Positions 6,530 through 12,919 of a stretch of 26,539 nucleotides of DNA are shown one piece after another. This stretch comes from a virus: IMG/VR virus record IMGVR_UViG_3300044301_003757, positions 1-26,539 of that record; one strand, 5' to 3'. Each line of letters starts with the position of its first letter. Positions within the stretch are counted from its first letter, which is position 1. The translations under genes were made by a program, and so were the position numbers. The notes under the pieces were generated by a model that was given only the letters and a program-made list of their open reading frames with translations, was not told where the DNA came from and searched no databases.

Positions 6530-7117
6530 ATGCAAATTACAGAAGTAGATTTAAGCATAATAAAACCTTACGAAAATAATCCAAGAGTAATTTCTGATGA
6601 AGCAATTCACAAAGTATCAGAAAGTATAAAAAAATTTGGATGGCAACAGCCAATAGTTGTTGATAAAGACTATAATATTATTGTAGGACATACACGATAT
6701 CATGCATCAAAAAGATTAGGCCTTACAAAAGTTCCTGTCAAAATTTTTGAAGATTTATCTCCAGATAAAATATCAGCATATAGACTACTTGATAATAAAT
6801 TAAATGAGCTAACTGAATGGGAGGAAGTGCTCTTGCAGTCAGAATTAAGAGAAATACAGAACTCTGATGATTTAGAAAATTTACTTTTAATATTTGAAAA
6901 AACAACAAAAGAAATTCCTAAGATAGAAAATGATTTTGAAACCTTTGAAAGTGATGAAGGTTCTTATACTATGACTGATGATTTTGTTTCACTTTCATTA
7001 GTTATGACTCCAGAGGATAAAAAATATTGTATTAATACTCTTAAGTCCTTTATGCAGGACCATAATCTTGATACTATGAGCAATGCAATTTTATATATTT
7101 TGAAGGAGAAGATATGA
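6530..7117 (+). CDS. ParB/sulfiredoxin-fold protein, stand-alone
   Basis: A 195-aa protein whose first about 110 residues are a ParB/sulfiredoxin-fold domain: YENNPRV, then GWQQPIVVDKDYNIIVGHTRYHASKRLGL with the conserved GHTR box, and AYRLLDNKLNELTEWEEVLL. This variant is commonly the N-terminal part of phage ParB-DNA methyltransferase fusions. Here no methyltransferase motif (DPPY or similar) follows; instead there is an acidic linker and a short C-terminal helix region. It heads a four-gene cassette: its stop overlaps the cupin start as ATGA. The ATG has no clear ribosome binding site, although a TATAAT is present at 6485-6490. Biochemical activity cannot be read from sequence. Confidence 0.8.
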   Translation: MQITEVDLSIIKPYENNPRVISDEAIHKVSESIKKFGWQQPIVVDKDYNIIVGHTRYHASKRLGLTKVPVKIFEDLSPDKISAYRLLDNKLNELTEWEEVLLQSELREIQNSDDLENLLLIFEKTTKEIPKIENDFETFESDEGSYTMTDDFVSLSLVMTPEDKKYCINTLKSFMQDHNLDTMSNAILYILKEKI

Positions 7118-7797
7118 TTATAAATTATGAGCCAAAACATCTTGATTTTATAGATGCAACAAGAACAATGTATCCCACTAAAACAGTATGGATTACAGAA
7201 AATTATAAACTTGGAAATGAAACATCTACAATCTATGGATATGTTTTAGAAGGACAAGTTGATATAAAAGCTAATAATCAAACTTGGTTGATGCAAGAAG
7301 GAAATTACTTTGCATTTCATGGAGAAGTTGAATTCATTAAGGTAAAGAACACAAAAGTTTGGACAGTAGAAAAAAAGGGTTATAGATGTATGCCATTAGT
7401 AGGGCAAATTGAAGATAATGGTAGATTATCATATATTGATGGTTGTTCAGATTCTGTTTTAGTATCAATGCCAAGAATGGGTGACCCAGTTTTAAATTAT
7501 CTACACTTTCCATCTGGTATATATCAAACACAACACACACACCCATCTATTCGCATGGGTATTGTTATAAAAGGAAGTGGTCAAGCATTTCAAGAAAAAG
7601 ACACATATCAAGATGGTTGGGTAAAAGAATTAAAAAAAGGTTGTATGTTTATGTTAACAGAACAAGAACTTCACTCATTCAGAACAACATCTGATGTAAT
7701 GGATATAATTGCATTTCATCCAGATTCAGATACTGGGCCAACAGACGAAAATCATTCAATGATAAATAGAACCTATATTGACCATGGAAAAAAATAA
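7114..7797 (+). CDS. Double-cupin protein
   Basis: A 227-aa protein with two cupin-like beta-barrels. The N-terminal one (about 25-90) contains YGYVLEGQVDIKANNQTWLMQEGNYFAF. The C-terminal one (about 115-215) contains QTQHTHPSIRMGIVIKGSGQAF, with an HxH metal-binding pair, and a later ELHSFRT histidine. This fits a metal-dependent enzyme or small-molecule-binding protein whose first barrel lacks the HxH pair. AAGGAG lies 6 nt upstream, and the start overlaps the ParB-fold gene as ATGA. Placement between a ParB-fold protein and a PAPS-reductase-like protein suggests it serves the same pathway. The substrate is unknown. Confidence 0.75.
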   Translation: MIINYEPKHLDFIDATRTMYPTKTVWITENYKLGNETSTIYGYVLEGQVDIKANNQTWLMQEGNYFAFHGEVEFIKVKNTKVWTVEKKGYRCMPLVGQIEDNGRLSYIDGCSDSVLVSMPRMGDPVLNYLHFPSGIYQTQHTHPSIRMGIVIKGSGQAFQEKDTYQDGWVKELKKGCMFMLTEQELHSFRTTSDVMDIIAFHPDSDTGPTDENHSMINRTYIDHGKK

Positions 7798-7816
7798 AAT
7801 AGTCAAAGGCAAAATT

Positions 7817-9016
7817 ATGGGGAGGAAAAAGAATGCTGGTAAAAGCTGTCTTGAACTGGCTAGAGAGAGGTTAGAAATAGCATTTGATAAACTTGATACT
7901 CTGATAGTTATGTTTTCTGGAGGCAAGGATAGTACTGCTTGTCTTAATCTTATGTTAGAACTTTATGAGAAAAAAGGTATAGAAAAAAAGTTAGAAGTTC
8001 ATCACTTTGATGAGGAAGCTATTCCTTTTGAAACAGAACATTATGTTCGCAGAGTTGCACAGTTAAAAAATGTAGAATTAAAATGGTGGTGTATTCCAGT
8101 AAAACATAGAAATGGTTGTTCAAAAACTTCTCCATTTTGGTATCCATGGGCGCCAGAAGAAAAAGAGAAATGGGTCAGACCCCTTCCTCCAGAAGCCATA
8201 ACAGAGTTACAAGGTTTTCCAGAAAAGGTAGAAGATCGATTAGCTATACCAGATTTGAATGGTCTTTTATTTAATCCTAAGAAATATGGCAATGTTGGTT
8301 TGGTTATGGGTATTCGTGCAGATGAATCTATCACAAGGTTAAGAGCAGTTTTGTCTGGAAGAAATAGAGAAGATGCATTTATAATTCCATTTAATGAGGG
8401 TACAGCACAAAAAAATGTTTATAAAGTATATCCGATTTATGATTGGGTCACTGCAGATGTATGGACAGCTCCTAAAAAGCTCGGTTGGGATTATAACACC
8501 ACTTATGATATTTATGATAAAATTGGTCTTGCACCGAAAGACCAGAGAGTAGCACCTCCCTATGGGGAAGAACCAATGCGAGGATTATATCAATACAGAG
8601 AATGTTTTCCAGATATATGGGAGAAGATGCAGACAAGGGTTCCAGGAGCATCTACTGCCGCAAGGTACTCACATACCTATGTATATGCTTATGGTAAACT
8701 GCCGCCAAAACCTTCGGATATGGAATGGATTGAGTTTCTAAAGTTTTGGGTTGGCAGACATAAAAAAGAATACAGAAATCAAATATATGAGCAAATAAAA
8801 ACCTTCATAAATAGTCATTATACAAAAACGAAAGAACCAATATTACAAAAAAATATACATCCATTAACTGGTATTTCTTGGGAGTTTCTTTTAAGAATAG
8901 CAATTAGAGGAGATTTTAAAGGAAGAAAGCTACCACGATTTGCATTAGATGACAAAGAATATATAACATTAAGGAGAAAATATAATGAAGCAAGGTATTC
9001 AAAATCAACCAATTAG
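7817..9016 (+). CDS. PAPS-reductase-like PP-loop protein, IbrA-like
   Basis: A 399-aa member of the PP-loop/PAPS-reductase superfamily. The nucleotide-binding loop is MFSGGKDST (about residues 31-39). It is followed by HHFDEEAIPFE, a GIRADES...R box and YPIYDWVTADVW, features of the stand-alone phage and bacterial group that includes E. coli IbrA, not of assimilatory reductases. I see no CCxxRK/ECGLH cysteine pattern of the latter. PP-loop enzymes activate a substrate with ATP, often in sulfur transfer. The ATG at 7817 is chosen for its upstream AAAGG; alternatives are ATG 7784 and TTG 7778. An IbrB-like partner follows, overlapping by 32 nt. Confidence 0.85.
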   Translation: MGRKKNAGKSCLELARERLEIAFDKLDTLIVMFSGGKDSTACLNLMLELYEKKGIEKKLEVHHFDEEAIPFETEHYVRRVAQLKNVELKWWCIPVKHRNGCSKTSPFWYPWAPEEKEKWVRPLPPEAITELQGFPEKVEDRLAIPDLNGLLFNPKKYGNVGLVMGIRADESITRLRAVLSGRNREDAFIIPFNEGTAQKNVYKVYPIYDWVTADVWTAPKKLGWDYNTTYDIYDKIGLAPKDQRVAPPYGEEPMRGLYQYRECFPDIWEKMQTRVPGASTAARYSHTYVYAYGKLPPKPSDMEWIEFLKFWVGRHKKEYRNQIYEQIKTFINSHYTKTKEPILQKNIHPLTGISWEFLLRIAIRGDFKGRKLPRFALDDKEYITLRRKYNEARYSKSTN

Positions 9017-9506
9017 TGAAGTAAAGTGGGTGCATAGAGATACACTCAAGGCAAATAATTATAATCCAAATAAAGTTGCGCCTATGGAGTTAAAACTTTT
9101 AATAGAATCAATACTAACTTGTGGGTGGACAACTCCAATAGTCATAAGGTCAGATAATGAGATTGTTGATGGCTTTCATAGGTGGACAATATCTTCAGAT
9201 AAAAGAATATATGAGAAGCTAGAGGGAATGGTTCCTGTCGTAGTTATGGATGACTCAATGAAAATGTCGGAACAAATATCTGCTACAATTACACATAACA
9301 GAGCAAGAGGTTCGCATTATGTTATGAAAATGGCTAATATAGTTCGTGATTTAAAAGATAATCATTCACAAGATGATGAATGGATAAAAAAACATTTAGG
9401 TATGGAACAAGAAGAAATTGATAGATTGTATGATAATTCCAATTCCACCCAAACAAAAAGCGAAGATAACTTTAATGAAGGGTGGATTGGAGATTTCTCA
9501 AAATAA
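8985..9506 (+). CDS. ParB-fold protein, IbrB-like partner
   Basis: A 173-aa protein closely resembling IbrB-type ParB/sulfiredoxin-fold proteins. It has the run WVHRDTLKANNYNPNKVAP, then GWTTPIVIRSDNEIVDGFHRW with the conserved DGFHR, then ATITHNRARGSH, WIKKHLGMEQEEIDRL and a short FNEGW near the C-terminus. The HNRARG box is diagnostic of the IbrB-like subgroup that is encoded beside IbrA-like PP-loop proteins. AAGGAG lies 8 nt before the ATG. It overlaps the IbrA-like gene, so the pair is translationally coupled. The known IbrA/IbrB pair was described as a regulator of immunoglobulin-binding proteins in E. coli; the biochemical activity remains unclear to me. Confidence 0.85.
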   Translation: MKQGIQNQPISEVKWVHRDTLKANNYNPNKVAPMELKLLIESILTCGWTTPIVIRSDNEIVDGFHRWTISSDKRIYEKLEGMVPVVVMDDSMKMSEQISATITHNRARGSHYVMKMANIVRDLKDNHSQDDEWIKKHLGMEQEEIDRLYDNSNSTQTKSEDNFNEGWIGDFSK

Positions 9507-9926
9507 TTAAAATATATTATAATGAGATTCCCTATATGATGAAGTTCGAGCATCATATAGGAACTGGGTATCAAGAGAAAAATTTTCATAACCTTCTTTT
9601 ATAGTATTAAAATATCCTCTTGATGGGGGAGATATACGATTAGTTGTCATCACATAAGTCATAGCAACTTCATCATCTAGTTTAAAAAATAATTTATCAT
9701 ATAGGTGGGGAAAACCCTCATAAATATCTAGTGCTTCTTCACACCTTTCTGTGATTTCCCAGACACCCATAGGACAATGTGAACCATGTGATTCCTCAAT
9801 ATCTGCAACTCCTCTAAAAATAAGTCTAAAATTTGGAATCAAAATTCTTCCCAAAGGTTTTGCATTTGGACATCTCATGCTCATCTGACTTTTATTCAGA
9901 TTACTTCCATAAGCTAGATACTTCAT
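9507..9926 (-). CDS. Gamma-glutamylcyclotransferase (GGCT/AIG2-like)
   Basis: A 139-aa protein with the GGCT-like fold. The N-terminal signature YLAYGSNLNKSQMSMRCPNA is the substrate-loop motif of the family, followed by MGVWEIT, a conserved acidic EALDIYEGFPHLYDK (the catalytic glutamate is expected here) and TYVM. Such enzymes cleave gamma-glutamyl amides, releasing 5-oxoproline. The gene overlaps the upstream amidoligase gene by one base (TAATG), with AAAGGA in front. Amidoligase-cyclotransferase pairing is a known neighbourhood for the AIG2 family. The last codons contain a perfect hairpin and the stop directly abuts the convergent gene. Confidence 0.85.
   Translation of the reverse strand: MKYLAYGSNLNKSQMSMRCPNAKPLGRILIPNFRLIFRGVADIEESHGSHCPMGVWEITERCEEALDIYEGFPHLYDKLFFKLDDEVAMTYVMTTNRISPPSRGYFNTIKEGYENFSLDTQFLYDARTSSYRESHYNIF
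9531..9561. terminator. Perfect hairpin in the convergent junction
   Basis: CCTATATGATG (9531-9541) and CATCATATAGG (9551-9561) are exact reverse complements around a 9-nt loop. It lies inside the last 20 codons of the leftward cyclotransferase gene and about 25 nt past the end of the rightward IbrB-like gene. The two genes leave no intergenic base, so a bidirectional terminator must be coding here. Downstream on the minus strand is AT-rich but lacks a clean U-tract, so strength is uncertain. Confidence 0.5.
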
Positions 9927-10927
9927 TATGCAGTCCTTTCTAAATCTTGACGACCTCTGAAGTAATAAGATACTTTCTCATCTATACCATTCCAAAGATT
10001 GTCTTCTATACCACAAACATTAGTAAGAAACTGTGCCAATCTTTCTTGATTTATAACTCTTGAACGACCACTTCCATCATAAAGAATTCTAAGTTGGGAA
10101 GTTGAGCATATTGAACTTACAACAAACTCACCATTTACTGGCTTTACTATGCACCATTTTCCATTTTTAAATTGAAGCTGTCTGTTGTGAAGTCTTAATC
10201 TGTTATTTATTTCAGAAAACTTCTGAGTCAACTTTGGAGTTCTTATTGACACATCTTCTCTAATATGACTGTCTTGATTTTTGTGAGATTCAGCTACAAA
10301 ATCCATAAGAAATAAAATCCAGTTTTTTATTTTGAAAGCACTTAGTGTTCCAGAATGATGTCTAAATTCTATAGTTCTTGTTCTACTTGTAAGATTGCTT
10401 GTATTTACTTTTGAGAATTTGTTTCCAACTAAGTCTACTAATGTATTAGGTCTTGCTGTTTGTTGTCTTGAAAAATCAATATTAACTAAACTTCTACAGT
10501 AGTTGTTAGAATTTCCTTGTCTACTTGGTGGCATGAATCTATCAATATCAGACTCAAACTGTTTATATCTATCAACAATTTTTCTAATTGTTTTACCACT
10601 CATTGATTCCCAAGAAATATGAACATGTAATCCACATTGTCTGTTTACTGTTGCATTTGATTTTTGTAATGCATCACAAACTGCATCAATTTGGTCTAAG
10701 TTATCAATAGTAAGAACTGGAGAAACTAATTCACCACCTCTCATATTTCTTCCATAACCTCTTGATACTGAGCTATCAGAACAAACTTTCCAAACTGTAA
10801 AGTTGTTTGAAGCATGATATCCTTCTTGAATGTTAGTAATAGATTTTTGATTTAAGTTGCTTTGAACTGTTGATGCTTTTGCATCTTTGTATTCAATTTC
10901 AACTCCGAACTTTATAGTATTTTTCAT
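9926..10927 (-). CDS. Amidoligase (Amidoligase_2 family)
   Basis: A 333-aa protein of the COOH-NH2 ligase/amidoligase family, a glutamine-synthetase-like fold that joins a carboxylate to an amine. Motifs in order are FGVEIEY at the N-terminus, RGGELVSPVL (about 64-73), CGLHVHIS (about 98-105) and RTIEFRHHSGTL (about 184-195), which supply the acidic and histidine residues of the ATP/metal site. The C-terminal ~100 residues are less familiar. GGGAG lies 5 nt before the ATG. The downstream cyclotransferase could hydrolyse or edit the gamma-linked product. The pair stands alone on the minus strand between rightward modules, like an accessory insertion. Confidence 0.85.
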   Translation of the reverse strand: MKNTIKFGVEIEYKDAKASTVQSNLNQKSITNIQEGYHASNNFTVWKVCSDSSVSRGYGRNMRGGELVSPVLTIDNLDQIDAVCDALQKSNATVNRQCGLHVHISWESMSGKTIRKIVDRYKQFESDIDRFMPPSRQGNSNNYCRSLVNIDFSRQQTARPNTLVDLVGNKFSKVNTSNLTSRTRTIEFRHHSGTLSAFKIKNWILFLMDFVAESHKNQDSHIREDVSIRTPKLTQKFSEINNRLRLHNRQLQFKNGKWCIVKPVNGEFVVSSICSTSQLRILYDGSGRSRVINQERLAQFLTNVCGIEDNLWNGIDEKVSYYFRGRQDLERTA

Positions 10928-10957
10928 GTTATCTCCCAGTTTTCGTTACTATATACT

Positions 10958-10968
10958 ATTATATTATA
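10958..10968 (-). promoter_or_regulatory. Overlapping -10 boxes upstream of the amidoligase operon
   Basis: On the minus strand two TATAAT hexamers overlap by one base (10963-10968 and 10958-10963). The nearest -35-like hexamer, TTGTAT, lies at 14 or 19 nt spacing, neither ideal. The position, 30-40 nt before the amidoligase ATG, is right for its promoter. Confidence 0.4.
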
Positions 10969-11062
10969 CTAATTGTATAAGAATACAAGGGCTAGACACA
11001 AAAAAAGGTAAAAAAAGAAATCAATAAAATCAATGACTTACGAAGATATGTTAAAAAATATT

Positions 11063-11091
11063 TTGTATTTGTTATAAATATTTAATATAAC
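11063..11091 (+). promoter_or_regulatory. Rightward promoter for the small-gene operon
   Basis: TTGTAT (11063-11068) and TATAAC (11086-11091) are separated by exactly 17 nt. Transcription would start near 11098, giving a leader of about 36 nt with AAGGAAGG before the first ATG. The 206-nt divergent region around it is very AT-rich and carries a 13-nt direct repeat, ATATGTTAAAAAA, at 11046-11058 and 11100-11112. Nothing else is seen in it. Confidence 0.45.
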
Positions 11092-11133
11092 CTATATATA
11101 TATGTTAAAAAACAACAAAAAGGAAGGTAAGAA

Positions 11134-11322
11134 ATGACATATTATAATTCAAGTTTTATTGATAAGTGTTCTCACTTCATCAGTAAATGTGATAGTTTTG
11201 AAGAATATAAGGATATCTGTATATCACAGTTATCTTTCTTTCCAACTGTCAAATGGTCTGAAGTAAGTTCAGAAATTACAGCTAATTGGAATGAATATTG
11301 GGATAGATATAATGACCAATAA
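11134..11322 (+). CDS. Small unknown protein, 62 aa
   Basis: A 62-aa protein of unknown function, aromatic- and serine-rich (MTYYNSSFIDKCSHFISKCD, later ITANWNEYWDRYNDQ) with three cysteines and an acidic tail. AAGGAAGGTAAG lies directly before the ATG. It is the first gene of a rightward string of small coupled genes and overlaps the next by about 11 nt. Confidence 0.65.
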   Translation: MTYYNSSFIDKCSHFISKCDSFEEYKDICISQLSFFPTVKWSEVSSEITANWNEYWDRYNDQ

Positions 11323-11482
11323 TTCAATCCCTTTTGTTTGTAATAAATGTAATCATAAACAGTATTTTAGTTTTGATGAAAAACAAGTATCACAAACTAA
11401 ACAAATGTTCATGATGGCAAATAATCTAATATTGTGTGAAAACTGTATAAATGCGAAGGAGAAAAAAAATGTTCAATTTTGA
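11312..11482 (+). CDS. Small zinc-ribbon-like protein
   Basis: A 56-aa protein with two CxxC pairs, C10xxC13 (FVCNKCNHKQYF) and C42xxC45 (ILCENC), spaced as in a zinc ribbon. Such small ribbons usually bind nucleic acid or another protein. The ATG at 11312, with GGGA 8 nt upstream, is preferred over one seven codons earlier because the extra residues would lie inside the preceding gene. It overlaps the next gene by 14 nt. No specific family is recognised. Confidence 0.65.
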   Translation: MTNNSIPFVCNKCNHKQYFSFDEKQVSQTKQMFMMANNLILCENCINAKEKKNVQF

Positions 11483-11690
11483 AAATGGTATTCCAATGCC
11501 AACAGAACACAAAAGAAGTAAATATACTTTTTTAAATGAAATGAAAATTGGTCAATCTTTTGTCGTACCGATAGGTTCAAGTTATTCTAAAGAAGTACCA
11601 AAATGGCGAAATCAATTTATGTATAGAAAATGGAAATGTTCTATCAGAAGAATTGATAATAATAATATAAGAATATGGAGGACAGAATGA
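11469..11690 (+). CDS. Small basic phage protein of unknown function
   Basis: A 73-aa protein with a layout I associate with a small family recurrent in marine phages: YTFLNEMKIGQSFVVP, then a basic helical region (RNQFMYRKWKCSIRR) and a final NNIRIWRTE. The conserved part resembles a short beta-hairpin followed by a helix and a closing strand, perhaps nucleic-acid binding. GAAGGAG lies 8 nt before the ATG. The stop overlaps the DUF2958 start as ATGA. No function is assigned. Confidence 0.65.
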   Translation: MFNFENGIPMPTEHKRSKYTFLNEMKIGQSFVVPIGSSYSKEVPKWRNQFMYRKWKCSIRRIDNNNIRIWRTE

Positions 11691-11968
11691 AATTACTTAC
11701 TCAAAAACAAGAAGAACAATTAAGAACTAATCATAAGAAAAGAAATGGTATAGCTTATGTGAAACTTTTCAATCCAAGTGGTAGTGGAACATGGTACTTA
11801 TCAGAATTAGATGAGAACAATATTGCCTATGGTTTATGTGAAATACATGAAAAGGAATTAGGATATACTTCTCTTGATGAATTGAAGTCTATCAAAACAA
11901 CTCCTTTCGGATTACCTATCGAAAGGGATAAGTATTTCGAGCCAACACCATTAGAGGAGTTAATGTAA
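11687..11968 (+). CDS. DUF2958 family protein
   Basis: A 93-aa protein with clear DUF2958 features: MKLLTQKQEEQL at the start, VKLFNPSGSGTWYLSELDE, AYGLCEIHEKELGYTSLDEL and the closing FGLPIERDKYFEPTPLEEL. The family is common in phages, plasmids and conjugative elements and has no established activity that I know of. GGAGG lies 5 nt before the ATG, which overlaps the previous stop (ATGA); its own stop overlaps the next small gene (TAATG). Confidence 0.85.
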   Translation: MKLLTQKQEEQLRTNHKKRNGIAYVKLFNPSGSGTWYLSELDENNIAYGLCEIHEKELGYTSLDELKSIKTTPFGLPIERDKYFEPTPLEELM

Positions 11969-12093
11969 TGAAAAACATAATAGAAAACATTTTATTATTT
12001 ATCATTTTTATATTACTTACAGCATTTTTTGTGGTGAGTTTACATTTAGCTCCTGTCATTGACCAATTTATTATTGAATCAAGACAACAATAA
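11968..12093 (+). CDS. Small single-TM protein, 41 aa
   Basis: A 41-aa frame beginning MKNIIENILLFIIFILL, with one strong transmembrane helix (about 7-28) and a polar C-terminus (DQFIIESRQQ). AGAGGAG lies 9 nt before the ATG, and the start overlaps the DUF2958 stop as TAATG, strong evidence that it is translated. One short N-terminal region, a single membrane pass and a short tail are compatible with a small holin-like or membrane-regulatory peptide; the sequence does not decide. Confidence 0.65.
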   Translation: MKNIIENILLFIIFILLTAFFVVSLHLAPVIDQFIIESRQQ

Positions 12094-12137
12094 TGATAAG
12101 TTTCTGATTATATTATGATAAGTTTTCTGGTGAGAGT

Positions 12138-12260
12138 ATGGTAAAAAGATATTCAAAAATTGACATTACTTTCACCAAGAAAACAAAGAGAAGATATAAA
12201 AAAAAGGGACTAAGACATCAAAAGAAATTAAGTCCTAAATCTCATTTAAGACATAAATAG
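12138..12260 (+). CDS. Small highly basic protein, 40 aa
   Basis: A 40-aa frame, MVKRYSKIDITFTKKTKRRY followed by a lysine/arginine/histidine-rich tail ending HLRHK. Nearly half the residues are basic. GGTGAGAG lies just before the ATG. It could bind nucleic acid or nucleoprotein, but no family is recognised. It is the last gene before the packaging genes. Its 5' part contains the same 15 nt, CAAAAATTGACATTA, as the switch region at 803-817. Confidence 0.5.
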   Translation: MVKRYSKIDITFTKKTKRRYKKKGLRHQKKLSPKSHLRHK

Positions 12261-12332
12261 CAAGGTATCCCAGTACTTAAACAGTCATAGATACTTACTC
12301 ACGGCTCTTAAAATCGTTTATTTTTTTACAAA

Positions 12333-12361
12333 TTGTCTAAAAATTATTGAATTTGTTTAAA
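12333..12361 (+). promoter_or_regulatory. Weak late-promoter candidate before the terminase genes
   Basis: TTGTCT (12333-12338) and TTTAAA (12356-12361) are 17 nt apart, each a 4/6 match. The 119-nt gap also has a T7 run at 12321-12327 but no convincing GC-rich hairpin. In such AT-rich DNA a 4/6 pair can arise by chance. Confidence 0.25.
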
Positions 12362-12379
12362 TAGATGATATGTTTAATT

Positions 12380-12919
12380 ATGGCATACAGTTTTGAAGAA
12401 ATAGAAAAGATAAGACAAGAGTTCGTTCAAGGTACTGAGGAGAATGGTATCCTTAAAAATTTAAGTATAGAAAGTCTAGCAAGGAAATATAACATACCAT
12501 CAATTACTCTTTATAGAAAATCAAAAGAGGATAATTGGAAACAACAACAAAAAGATTTTAAAGAAGAACTACAAAACGAAATTGATACTCAGAAAAGAGA
12601 GCAAATGACAAAAGAGGCAGTTGACTTTGACAGCAATAGTCTACGAATTGCAAAAGCACTGCAAGGTGAGATAGTAAAACTTCTAAATATATCAAATAAA
12701 AAAAGACAAGAAAATCCCGATGAATCATATTTCTCGCCATCTAGTTTAAATTCTCTAGGCATGGCACTGCAAACTTGTCAAAGAGTAGGAAGACTTGCAC
12801 TTGGTGAGTCTACAGAAAACACGAATGTTACAAACAAACAATCCACGATTGAGGAAGCTTTCCAACTTATTGACGAAATCTGCGATAGCAGACGAGAAAG
12901 CCAATCTAACATACATTAA
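12380..12919 (+). CDS. terS: Terminase small subunit
   Basis: A 179-aa protein that should recognise the packaging site and recruit the large terminase. The N-terminal domain (about 1-60) has a helix-turn-helix, LSIESLARKYNIPSITLYRKSKEDNW, characteristic of small terminases. A long charged helical region (about 60-110) should mediate oligomerisation, and the acidic C-terminus would contact the large subunit. The reading frame opens at 12365, but the ATG at 12380 (MAYSFEEIEK) gives the usual family start. Neither start has a ribosome binding site. It directly precedes, and overlaps, the large subunit gene. Confidence 0.75.
   Translation: MAYSFEEIEKIRQEFVQGTEENGILKNLSIESLARKYNIPSITLYRKSKEDNWKQQQKDFKEELQNEIDTQKREQMTKEAVDFDSNSLRIAKALQGEIVKLLNISNKKRQENPDESYFSPSSLNSLGMALQTCQRVGRLALGESTENTNVTNKQSTIEEAFQLIDEICDSRRESQSNIH

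Noticed and set aside
11033-11077. 14-codon frame in the divergent region before 11134
   Set aside because: Too short, overlaps the predicted promoter and has no neighbours coupled to it.
11046-11112. 13-nt direct repeat ATATGTTAAAAAA as a possible origin iteron or attachment site
   Set aside because: Only two copies, very AT-rich, and no integrase or further repeats nearby; insufficient for either claim.
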